Below, piece after piece: positions 17,993-25,622 of a stretch of 61,680 bases of DNA. The notes under the pieces are model-generated. The model ran no database searches. It had not been told where the DNA came from and was given only the letters and a program-made list of their open reading frames with translations. The position numbers and the translations under genes are program-made. Position 1 is the first letter of the stretch. Every line of letters begins with the position of its first letter. The DNA is from Candidatus Acidulodesulfobacterium ferriphilum. GTDB lineage: Bacteria > SZUA-79 > Acidulodesulfobacterales > Acidulodesulfobacteraceae. Where the stretch lies: assembly GCA_004195035.1 (NCBI GenBank), contig SGBD01000006.1:1-61680 (forward strand). The letters run 5' to 3'.

Positions 17993-18012
17993 AAAAACCT
18001 CTTATTATATTA

Positions 18013-19014
18013 TTATAATGTTATTATATTCTTCAAATCCGGCAATATTTTTATTAATTTATTGCCCATAAAATTTAATCCGTTTTTAAGATAAGCGGCG
18101 CTGTCCTTTTTAAAAAAACCGATAGATTTTTCAAAATATATATAATTCTTTGTTGTAGCATAAACCCACCAATAATATAGCGCCTTTGCCATAATACCGT
18201 AAGGTATGTTTTTAGGGTTTTTAACATCAAAAAATTTGTTTACTTTTTTAATTTTAACACTTTTTGCATTATCTTTCATTAAAGATTTATTATATGCCGA
18301 AAATACTTTTTTACCTTTCGCCATTTTATCTAAATCCTGTTTATTATTTATATTTATAAATATATAAGGCGGCAGATTTGGGCTATTTTCTGCTATATCC
18401 AAAATGGAATAATAATACACGGACGGCAGAAGTCTTAAAATATTTATCGCATCGTTAAACAAAAAATCATCTTTTAGACCGAGAGAATAATTATTGAGCA
18501 AGTCTAATATATGAATAACATCCTTTCTTTTATAGCATGCAAGCAAAGGTTCGACAACGGAATCCGGCCACAGCGGCACAACAGCCCCTGCCTTCTCTGC
18601 TTTAGCCTTGCTTATCAGCGCCCTTGCAGCCTCCGTATTAAAAAACGGGGCATCGCACTCCATGACCAAAATAAATTCGCCTGTCAGACTCTTAATGGAA
18701 CTAAAAATACCCTTGACGGGACCCCTGAGCCCGCAATTTATATCATCGGAAATTAACTTAATATTAAATTTTTCTTTTTTATTTTTTCCGCATCTTTTTT
18801 TAATTATTTTATCCACCGCCAAGCCATACTCTTTTTTTTGTATCTCTTCCCTGACGGATATAACTATATCGGCGCTGACATCCAATGCGACATTTAATGC
18901 CCTTTCAATAAATGTAAGTCCTGCAAAATGAAATAGCGCCTTATTTTCCCCAAACCTTTTGGATTCGCCGCCCGCAAGAATAAGGCAGCTTAATTCCTTA
19001 TGTTGTTTAATCAT
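18013..19014 (-). CDS. mobA: Molybdenum cofactor guanylyltransferase MobA with C-terminal extension
   Basis: 333 residues. The first ~195 match MobA: LAGGESKRFGENKALFHFAG (GTP site), then LISDDINCGLRGPVKGI and EFILVMECDAPFF with the metal-binding Asp, and GAVVPLWPDSVVEPLLACY. It transfers GMP to molybdopterin to form the guanine dinucleotide used by DMSO-reductase-family enzymes. The C-terminal ~135 residues (after about LPPYIFININNKQDLD) are an extra, basic, aromatic-rich domain (ALYYWWVYATTKNYIYF) that ordinary MobA of ~190-200 residues lacks; I do not recognise it. The ATG overlaps the previous stop codon by 4 bases. Confidence 0.88.
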   Translation of the reverse strand: MIKQHKELSCLILAGGESKRFGENKALFHFAGLTFIERALNVALDVSADIVISVREEIQKKEYGLAVDKIIKKRCGKNKKEKFNIKLISDDINCGLRGPVKGIFSSIKSLTGEFILVMECDAPFFNTEAARALISKAKAEKAGAVVPLWPDSVVEPLLACYKRKDVIHILDLLNNYSLGLKDDFLFNDAINILRLLPSVYYYSILDIAENSPNLPPYIFININNKQDLDKMAKGKKVFSAYNKSLMKDNAKSVKIKKVNKFFDVKNPKNIPYGIMAKALYYWWVYATTKNYIYFEKSIGFFKKDSAAYLKNGLNFMGNKLIKILPDLKNIITL

Positions 19015-19499
19015 TTCAAATCCAAACGCAATTTTCCGCGTTGACCGTGTCCTTCGCTGAGTGTAACCTCAACATAGTTAAGCGTTTTAAATAATTCGTC
19101 TTCCTTCAGATCGCGGGCAAGCTCTTGAGCGAAGTAAACCGTGAGGTCTTCGATGTTCAGAGACGGGATTTCGATTTTAAAAATATCGGTTTTAGGAATC
19201 AGGTAAAGCTTATTATTTATTTCTATCCTGTAATGTGAATCCTTGTCCTCAATACGCTGAACACTTTCGGGATAATTTGCAACCAGAATTCTATCTTCAA
19301 AAGCAGCGCATATTCTTTTAGTCACGGCTTTCAACTTATATAAATGAACAATCCTTCTTTTATCGTCAAACTCGCCGTCAACCAGAACATCGACATAATG
19401 AAAATGGGGATGTATCCTTGAACAATCGCCTTTTCCCGGCACGATGTGCATGCATTCGAATGTTAAATCGGCCTCTTTCCCGATTAGTTCTACTATCAT
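19011..19499 (-). CDS. 6-pyruvoyl-tetrahydropterin synthase-like protein
   Basis: 162 residues. I assign the PTPS/QueD fold from the pattern of H18 and the HPHFHYVDVLVDGEFDD block (H32/H34 in place of the family's HGHNY zinc histidines), IEDLTVYFAQELARDL in place of the 'PTxENLA' helix, and VEVTLSEGHGQRG in the place of the final strand that ends in a Glu. Family members act on dihydroneopterin triphosphate or make 6-carboxytetrahydropterin for queuosine. The catalytic Cys is not clear here, so the reaction is unknown. It lies between moaA and mobA, overlaps mobA by 4 bases, and so probably belongs to pterin or Mo-cofactor metabolism. Confidence 0.6.
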   Translation of the reverse strand: MIVELIGKEADLTFECMHIVPGKGDCSRIHPHFHYVDVLVDGEFDDKRRIVHLYKLKAVTKRICAAFEDRILVANYPESVQRIEDKDSHYRIEINNKLYLIPKTDIFKIEIPSLNIEDLTVYFAQELARDLKEDELFKTLNYVEVTLSEGHGQRGKLRLDLK

Positions 19500-19515
19500 A
19501 GTCTATAAACCTCTT

Positions 19516-19708
19516 AAATTATTCATAAAAAATCTTTTAGTAAACAAAAAATCTGGATTAACGCTTCGCTCTCGGCTTTTCAAGCCTCGTGAAGTCTTTT
19601 TAAGGACTTTCCTGCCTTCGCAGATATTCCCGTCTGCGTTTATCAAAGCATGTCTTTGATGCAGACGGGAATGACAATCTAAAATTATTCATAAAAAAAA
19701 TCTTTTAG
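19516..19708. repeat. REP-like insertion flanked by a 25-base direct repeat of the moaA 3' end
   Basis: AAATTATTCATAAAAAATC... occurs at 19516-19540 and, with two extra A, at 19682-19708, where it forms the last codons of moaA. Between them lie about 141 bases with a strong hairpin (CCCGTCTGC at 19628 with GCAGACGGG near 19660-19668). The hairpin core also occurs at 61496-61577. There is no coding potential. Confidence 0.65.
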
Positions 19709-20527
19709 ACAGCCGTTTGGAAGAAGCCTTAAGCCTGAGCATCTACCGCTGGAAGATTCGCGCAAATTTTTTATGTTTTTGCAAAGGGTTGCTTTAATTC
19801 CATTTATTTTAAAAAACTTCCTGTCGTTTATTTTTTCGGCATTAAAATCTAAACCGATTTTTCGTAATGTTTTAATCGGGTCGGCATAATATTTTCCGTA
19901 AATATCTGCCGTTGTTTTATCCGATAATTCGATAAACTGCAAGTCAAATTGATTTTTTGCGCAGTAATCTATCATGTTTTTTAAGCTTCGTTTATTCGTA
20001 TTTAAACCCTTTAACAGCAGGTTATCTATCTCGACCCTGTATCCGTTTTTTTTTAAAAGATCAAGTCCCGATAAAACATCGTTAAACAAGTTTTTACCTG
20101 TAATGAATTTATAATTTTCTTCATTCAGCGTATCGAGGCTCACCGATATTTTGCTTATTATGTTTGGGCTTAAATCTTTTATTCTTTTTTTTATAAGCGT
20201 TCCGTTAGTCGTAATAAATATGTCTATGTCTCCGATATGCTTCACGCTGTATAAGAGATTCTTCAAATCCTTAAACAAAAGCGGCTCTCCGCCGGTAAAC
20301 TTTACCTTTCTCAACCCATAATCTTTTACCGAATATATCGTGTTGATTATGTCCCCTGTTTGAATAACCTTAAGGCTTTTTGACGAAATCCCCTCGTTAT
20401 GACAATAAAAACACTTCTCGTTGCAATTACCCGCAAGAGATATTCTCAAAGAAGGTATTTTAAATTCGAATTTACCGGTTTGAAATTCTTCTTTGCCTGT
20501 AAATGTCCTGAATAAAAACGGTCTCAT
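19685..20527 (-). CDS. moaA: GTP 3',8-cyclase MoaA-like radical SAM protein
   Basis: 280 residues, shorter than the usual ~325. MoaA opens Mo-cofactor synthesis by rearranging GTP. The radical-SAM site is C35-x3-C39-x2-C42 (NCNEKCFYCHNEG); VKFTGGEPLLF and SVSLDTLNEENY follow in family order. The C-terminal substrate cluster normally uses C-x2-C-x13-C; here the visible cysteines are in ATLCKN, SGRCSGL and NGCLK, so the spacing differs and the tail ends in DFFYE. The last codons lie in a 25-base duplicated segment (19682-19708), so the C-terminus may be altered. It is 2 bases after moeA, on the same strand. Confidence 0.85.
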   Translation of the reverse strand: MRPFLFRTFTGKEEFQTGKFEFKIPSLRISLAGNCNEKCFYCHNEGISSKSLKVIQTGDIINTIYSVKDYGLRKVKFTGGEPLLFKDLKNLLYSVKHIGDIDIFITTNGTLIKKRIKDLSPNIISKISVSLDTLNEENYKFITGKNLFNDVLSGLDLLKKNGYRVEIDNLLLKGLNTNKRSLKNMIDYCAKNQFDLQFIELSDKTTADIYGKYYADPIKTLRKIGLDFNAEKINDRKFFKINGIKATLCKNIKNLRESSSGRCSGLRLLPNGCLKDFFYE

Positions 20528-20529
20528 TT

Positions 20530-21816
20530 TTACCTGATAATATCGTAATCGTTTAATGTGACTTCCACAGTGCTTCCAGCCTTAATAACGGTTGTATTTT
20601 CATCCATAACAAAACTTCCCGCCGCCTTGATCATGGGACTTAAAGACCTTGCCGCTGAAGGGGGTTTGGGAGACGGTATAACGGAGGCAAGCAAAACGCC
20701 TTCCTCCTGAGCTATTTTAACCTGAAAATATTTCCTGACGCCCTCTTCGGATGACGCGTCCTCCGTAAGTTTGGCAAAAACCGCAGGATATTTTTTATAA
20801 ATATTTTCGCTATTCATCATCTTTTGCATATACGGTCTTACAAAGATATCAAATGTTATTATAGCCGAATACGGCCAGCCTGCAAGAGCAAATATAGGCG
20901 TTCCATAATTTAAAACCCCAAAAGATGTAGGCTTGCCCGGCACAAGCCTGACTCCGTGAAACAGAAGTTTTCCAGTCTTTTCGATAGCGGACGGCATCAA
21001 ATCGTAAAAGTTGGTAATTTCTTTATTTTCTAAGACTAAAAAACTGGCGCCTGTGCCGCCGGTTGAAATTATCAAGTCATATTTTTTGGATTTATCGGAA
21101 TAGGCAAGGGTATCGATTAATTTATCTAATTTATCCTCTATCGCTCCGATAACCTCTGGAATACCGCCGGCATCTTTAATAAGGGATTTAAGAACCGTCG
21201 TATTTATATCATAAATTTTGCTGCCGCTTATATTCTCGCCGGGGGATGCCAGTTCATTTCCGCCGGATAATATTCCCACTACGGGTTTTTTGTAAACGGA
21301 AACATATTTCAACCCGATGCCGGATAGCGCCGCAATATCGCAAATTCTTATCTTATGTCCTTTTCTAAAAAGTAATTCTCCCGCTTTAATATCGTCGCCG
21401 ACAGGAGATATATAGGAACCCTTTTCTATTTTTTTTCTATATATCATTTGTCCGCCGGAATATTCATCGGCGTCTTCGATCAAGATTACGCTGTCCGCAT
21501 TAGGAGGGACAGGGGCGCCCGTAGTCACAAAGGCCGCTTCGCCTGAAATTAAAGGCTTTAATTCATCCTGGTAACCGGCGGTGATTTGACTTTTAACTTT
21601 AAATCTGTCCAATTTTTTTTCGGAAACATCGGAATACATTAAAGCAAAACCGTCAACCGCAGACCTGACAAACGGAGGGACATTATTCGCAGGAACAATA
21701 TCTACGGATATAATCCTGTCTAAGCTATCCTCGACGGGTAATTCTTCCGATAACTCTACCCTTTTTATATTCCCAAAGGCTAATTTTAATAAGTCTTGCG
21801 TTATTTTACCCTGCAT
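20530..21816 (-). CDS. moeA: Molybdopterin molybdenumtransferase MoeA
   Basis: 428 residues. MoeA inserts molybdate into adenylylated molybdopterin. Conserved parts in order: SLDRIISVDIVPANNVPPFVRSAVDGFAL, GEAAFVTTGAPVPPNADSVI, VVGILSGGNEL (domain III start), IISTGGTG with the metal-binding region, RLVPGKPTSFG and FALAGWPYSAII. The C-terminal domain IV ends near VTLNDYDIIR. It precedes moaA by 2 bases and is separated from the Fe-S genes upstream by a terminator-like hairpin, so moeA-moaA may have their own promoter. Confidence 0.97.
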   Translation of the reverse strand: MQGKITQDLLKLAFGNIKRVELSEELPVEDSLDRIISVDIVPANNVPPFVRSAVDGFALMYSDVSEKKLDRFKVKSQITAGYQDELKPLISGEAAFVTTGAPVPPNADSVILIEDADEYSGGQMIYRKKIEKGSYISPVGDDIKAGELLFRKGHKIRICDIAALSGIGLKYVSVYKKPVVGILSGGNELASPGENISGSKIYDINTTVLKSLIKDAGGIPEVIGAIEDKLDKLIDTLAYSDKSKKYDLIISTGGTGASFLVLENKEITNFYDLMPSAIEKTGKLLFHGVRLVPGKPTSFGVLNYGTPIFALAGWPYSAIITFDIFVRPYMQKMMNSENIYKKYPAVFAKLTEDASSEEGVRKYFQVKIAQEEGVLLASVIPSPKPPSAARSLSPMIKAAGSFVMDENTTVIKAGSTVEVTLNDYDIIR

Positions 21817-21827
21817 ATTTTTATGAA

Positions 21828-21857
21828 TAAAAAGCCGGCATAAAATAACCTGCCGGC
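21828..21857 (-). terminator. Rho-independent terminator candidate after the 81-residue gene
   Basis: On the minus strand GCCGGCA and its complement pair around a 10-base loop, and the second arm is followed by TTTTT. It lies between the small gene (ends 21911) and moeA (starts 21816). Confidence 0.6.
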
Positions 21858-21910
21858 ATAATAGTTTAATTTTAATCCAAGCTATAGTGAAACAGCGAAA
21901 TCAAGCTTAA

Positions 21911-22156
21911 TTAAAAGTATGGCTCTACCGCGTAAGTCTTAATGCCTGCTTTTTTAACTAAATTTATTGCCTTTTCTTCATCTTTTAAACCAACGAATAT
22001 AGTAGCATGATAAGGCGTCACGCTTGCAACATTCCTTCCCACAATATGAATATTGGCTTTTTTTAGAATTTCTTCGGCCTTATCGAAGTCTCCGTTAAGA
22101 TATTCAACCCTTATTGGCGCGTTATAAATGGTTCCAACAACTCCAATATCTGCCAT
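21911..22156 (-). CDS. Small ACT-like protein of unknown function
   Basis: 81 residues with a strong ribosome site (AAGGAGG). The order strand, strand, helix (FDKAEEILKKANIHIVG), strands (VASVTPYHATIFVGL) and helix (DEEKAINLVKKAGI) is compatible with a small ferredoxin-fold or ACT-like domain; this is a structural guess from pattern, without a recognised family. It follows the ferredoxin and Mo-enzyme genes and lies between two hairpin terminators, so it may be an abundant small transcript of its own. No cysteine, so it is not an Fe-S protein. Confidence 0.8.
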   Translation of the reverse strand: MADIGVVGTIYNAPIRVEYLNGDFDKAEEILKKANIHIVGRNVASVTPYHATIFVGLKDEEKAINLVKKAGIKTYAVEPYF

Positions 22157-22202
22157 ATAAAATCCTCCTTCTTTTAAGTTTCAAAATAATTAATCATTAA
22201 AA

Positions 22203-22235
22203 TTAAAAATCCGGCGGCTACGACACGAGCCGCCG
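22203..22235 (-). terminator. Rho-independent terminator after the ferredoxin subunit gene
   Basis: AGCCGCCG pairs with CGGCGGCT around an 8-base loop; on the minus strand the second arm is followed by ATTTTTAATTTT. It lies directly after the ferredoxin stop (22245) and before the 81-residue gene. Confidence 0.7.
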
Positions 22236-22244
22236 CAAATAATT

Positions 22245-22898
22245 TTAGCCGACCTTGACGGTGTTTTCCGTGTCCTGTACATTGGAAGTACCCATCGTCG
22301 AATGAGGGGTAATAAATCCAAAAAGATGTTCGGTCAGTTTCCTTGCCGTCTTTTCTCTATCGATTGTCGATATCCTGTTTATATTGCCAAACCATAATGC
22401 ATCGGTCGAACAAAGCGTAACGCATGCCGGCAAAAGTCCTTCGTCAACTCTGTGCTTGCAATAATCGCATTTTGTGACCTTTCCGGTTGCGTCGTTAAAC
22501 TGGGGAGAACCAAATGGACAGGCATGGATACAGGATTTACACCCGATACATGTATTTGGGTCGTTAAACACGATACCGTCGGCGCGTTTTTGCATAGACC
22601 CTGTCGGGCAGGCTTTTACGCAGGCTGCGTCGTCGCAATGAAAGCAGTTCATAGGCAGATACACTGTTTTTAACTGTCCTTTTTTTACGAAATAAGGCCC
22701 GACCTGAATGACTCTCATTCTGCGGGGACCTACGGGAAGATTGTGCTCCTTTTTACATGACACTTCGCATGACATACAGCCTATACACCTATCTACATTT
22801 ACCTTCATTGAATATTTTGGAGTGGAAGATTGAAGCGTAATCCTGGACGCCCTTTCCTCTCCAAGATGAAACCTATCGAATCCGTATTCTGATGACAT
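22245..22898 (-). CDS. [4Fe-4S] electron-transfer subunit of the molybdopterin oxidoreductase
   Basis: 217 residues, no signal peptide. Sixteen cysteines in the DmsB/PhsB layout: CIGCMSCEVSC, CFHCDDAACVKAC, CIGCKSCIHAC and CDYCKHRVDEGLLPACVTLC. It would carry four clusters between the Mo catalytic subunit and the electron partner. It is encoded 131 bases after the Mo-enzyme gene, with a clear AGGAG ribosome site, so both form one unit. A C-terminal ~35 residues (FITPHSTMGTSN...) lacks a membrane helix, and no NrfD/PsrC-type membrane anchor gene is adjacent, pointing to a soluble enzyme. Confidence 0.9.
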   Translation of the reverse strand: MSSEYGFDRFHLGEERASRITLQSSTPKYSMKVNVDRCIGCMSCEVSCKKEHNLPVGPRRMRVIQVGPYFVKKGQLKTVYLPMNCFHCDDAACVKACPTGSMQKRADGIVFNDPNTCIGCKSCIHACPFGSPQFNDATGKVTKCDYCKHRVDEGLLPACVTLCSTDALWFGNINRISTIDREKTARKLTEHLFGFITPHSTMGTSNVQDTENTVKVG

Positions 22899-23029
22899 AT
22901 CTATACTCCTAATTTTAATTTTATTTAATTAATTTAATCGATGTTTTATATTTTTATAAATAAATTTATAAGAGCCGGGCGGAGGCGGCTTTCATTGCCA
23001 CAACCGGGCATATTATTTTATTTATAATG

Positions 23030-25573
23030 TTAATATCTGCGAACATCACAGGAATCAGGCGTACATTCTACGGGTTCTTTGAAGTTTACAAGCTTCTTCC
23101 ACCCTATGCTAAGCTCATGGTATTCCTTCCAGTGATCCTTCCATTTTCCGACGATAACATTTTTATCCTGAAACTTTGGATCCCAAACCTCCGGGAATTT
23201 CTTTTGCAAGAATTCCGTGACCCTTTTGGCCGTCTCATCAGGATTAGAGTCGCCCTTTCTATAAACCCTGCAAAGGATAGCCTTAAATTGTATCTGGCTA
23301 TAAACAGGATCTTTTATTATATCGTCTATAACGGTATTAATAGACTCGTACGGATGAAAGGGCTGATACCTGTCAAACCCGAAGTTTGCCCATATCCCGT
23401 CTTCGGGAACCATCTCTGTAACCCATGCCGGACCCTCTACCCAGCCTCTGTCATTTTCTACGATAACCATGTCTCCATCCTCGATACCCATAACAGCGGC
23501 GGTTTCAGGGTTTATTTCGATATTCCTATCCGGTTCGAGTTCGTCGTTCCAAGGCCACCAGTGTCCGCCTTCATGGAAGGACTGAGCAATACGCGTTGTA
23601 TTTAGCACCAATGGAAACTTTTTGGCCCTTTCTATATTTCCGAGCGGGGATTCCGATCCCTCAACCTGGGTTGGGACGCTATACCAGCCGATTTTTTCCA
23701 ATGCCTTTGAGGCAAGTTCGATTTTTCCTGACGGAGTTGGAAACCTTTTATCAGATTCGGGATAGTTTTCTCCCTCTTTATACATTATCCATTTTCCTCT
23801 TAATACCGCTTCGTCATCCTGGAACACGGCCTCTTTCTTTGAGAGGACAGGCCACATAAGTCCGCCCTTGGGATTTTTTTCAGGATTTAAAACATCATAA
23901 GTAATGCCTCTTGTAAGCGGCTCCTGCTCATTAAAGAAGTCGGTCATCTTAATTTCGTTAACCCTTCCTTTATCTGGACCATCTTGATAATAGCCCCATG
24001 GATTAAACTCTACCTTATCGAAATGTCCAACCTGCCCTTTAAGCCTTTTTGCAAGACCGTCGAACACATCGATATCTGGCCTGTGTTCATGCTGATAAGG
24101 TATTATTTTATTGTGCCACTGTAATAATCTGTTATTGCCGTGATGGCAGATACTGTCGGTTTCCACGGAAATCGCTATCGGAAATGCGACATGGCTGAAC
24201 ATATATGTATGGTTTGGGTATATAGAAAGATGAATATTTATAATATTCCTCTTCATCGCCTCCTCCATTTTCCATGAATTCGGAAACTGGGGCAGATGAT
24301 CGCCGTTCCATATTATACCTTTAACCGGATACGGTTTTTCATACATCATCGCATTTATTATGGCTGGAACGGAACTGTCCCCCCATGATATTAATTTATC
24401 GGTTATCTGAGGCCTTTTAGACTCGGGCAGAACTTTTAAATCGTTTCCATAATTTAGCGGAGGACGACAATTATGAAGCCAGTTCCAACCGCCGCCTTTA
24501 ACGCCTATAGAACCTGTAAGGGCTAAAAGAGCCGCGATAGATCTGTTTACATTGTTAGAGTTATAAATCTGCGCGGTGCCTAAGTTGCCGGTAACCGATG
24601 CAGGCCTTGCGGAACCGAATCTTCTTGCTGCCTCTACAATCATTTCTTTAGGCACATATGTAAGCTTTTCCGCCCTTTCGGGTGTCCATTGAGCGCATTC
24701 TTTGGCGTACTCTTCAAATCCGATAACCCATTCATCGACAAATTTTTTATCGTAAAGTTTCTCTTTAATAATAATATTCCCCATTGCAAGGAACAAAATT
24801 GCATCCGAACCGGAACGAATTCTCATTCCAATATCGCACTTCGACAATGTTGCGTTAAAGCGGGGGTCAACGCCTATTACAAACGCTCCGTTATCTCTGG
24901 CATCTAAAAGATGGGTCATAGTTATTGTTTCCTGAGCCGCCATATTTGTTCCCACGACTAAAATGCATTTTGAATTCTTCCAGTCCTGGGATGGATTCAT
25001 AAGCCTGCCAAGACCTTTTGCGCCAAAGACATAATTCATCGATACACCGGGACTTTCGCAGCAAATAGGACCCTGTCCGTAAACATTAGGAGTGCCGAAT
25101 ATTTTTCCAAACCTTGCACCCCCCTCTTTGTTTCCAAAGGAAGACCTTCCCGTTCTAAAAACCGTCAAGGCCTCAGGTCCATATTCTTTGGTTAATTTAA
25201 TTAACCCTTCGGCGGCAAAATCGAGGGCATCATCCCATGAAACTCTCTTAAAATCATCGGTTAACGATTTTCTCATCACAGGATAATGCACCCTTAAGGG
25301 GTCATACCACCATTGAATCTGCCCGACGCCTTTTGAACAAAGTCCGCCCCTGTTCTGGGGATGCTCTGAATCACCCATTACATCGACAATCTTGCCGTCC
25401 TTTAAAAATATTTTAAGCCCGCAGCCGCTTTCGCACATATTGGTGCAGGTGGAATAACGAACGGTATCGTAATCTTTGGATGATTCTTGCGGACGATGGT
25501 CAGGTTTTATTTTCATCAGCCTGTTATCTTTGACGCGCAAAAACTTTTCACTTTTTAACTCCTCAAAATCCAT
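23030..25573 (-). CDS. Cytosolic molybdopterin oxidoreductase (DMSO-reductase family catalytic subunit)
   Basis: 847 residues. The N-terminal [4Fe-4S] site is C43-x3-C47-x3-C51-x27-C79, followed by SWDDALDFAAEGL. Two adjacent cysteines (171-172, GPICCESPG) lie where the Mo ligand is expected. KCILVVGTNMAAQE, GMRIRSGSDAILFLAMGNIII and the C-terminal molydopterin-dinucleotide domain (IEINPETAAVMGIEDGDMVIVENDRG) follow. There is no Tat signal, so it works in the cytoplasm. By style it is near the Phs/Psr/tetrathionate and acetylene-hydratase branches; SoeA-like sulfite dehydrogenase is another possibility. Substrate unknown. Ribosome site GGAGG. Confidence 0.88.
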   Translation of the reverse strand: MDFEELKSEKFLRVKDNRLMKIKPDHRPQESSKDYDTVRYSTCTNMCESGCGLKIFLKDGKIVDVMGDSEHPQNRGGLCSKGVGQIQWWYDPLRVHYPVMRKSLTDDFKRVSWDDALDFAAEGLIKLTKEYGPEALTVFRTGRSSFGNKEGGARFGKIFGTPNVYGQGPICCESPGVSMNYVFGAKGLGRLMNPSQDWKNSKCILVVGTNMAAQETITMTHLLDARDNGAFVIGVDPRFNATLSKCDIGMRIRSGSDAILFLAMGNIIIKEKLYDKKFVDEWVIGFEEYAKECAQWTPERAEKLTYVPKEMIVEAARRFGSARPASVTGNLGTAQIYNSNNVNRSIAALLALTGSIGVKGGGWNWLHNCRPPLNYGNDLKVLPESKRPQITDKLISWGDSSVPAIINAMMYEKPYPVKGIIWNGDHLPQFPNSWKMEEAMKRNIINIHLSIYPNHTYMFSHVAFPIAISVETDSICHHGNNRLLQWHNKIIPYQHEHRPDIDVFDGLAKRLKGQVGHFDKVEFNPWGYYQDGPDKGRVNEIKMTDFFNEQEPLTRGITYDVLNPEKNPKGGLMWPVLSKKEAVFQDDEAVLRGKWIMYKEGENYPESDKRFPTPSGKIELASKALEKIGWYSVPTQVEGSESPLGNIERAKKFPLVLNTTRIAQSFHEGGHWWPWNDELEPDRNIEINPETAAVMGIEDGDMVIVENDRGWVEGPAWVTEMVPEDGIWANFGFDRYQPFHPYESINTVIDDIIKDPVYSQIQFKAILCRVYRKGDSNPDETAKRVTEFLQKKFPEVWDPKFQDKNVIVGKWKDHWKEYHELSIGWKKLVNFKEPVECTPDSCDVRRY

Positions 25574-25622
25574 TTTTTTACCTCCATTTTTAGAATTTTT
25601 TAAAATTTTATAAGCAATATTG

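Noticed and set aside
20530-22245. Mo-cofactor riboswitch upstream of moeA
   Set aside because: The gap before moeA holds only a simple terminator hairpin, with none of the multi-stem structure of that riboswitch visible.
22245-25573. Membrane-bound polysulfide or thiosulfate reductase (Psr/Phs) complex
   Set aside because: No Tat signal on the Mo subunit and no NrfD-type membrane subunit gene in the neighbourhood.
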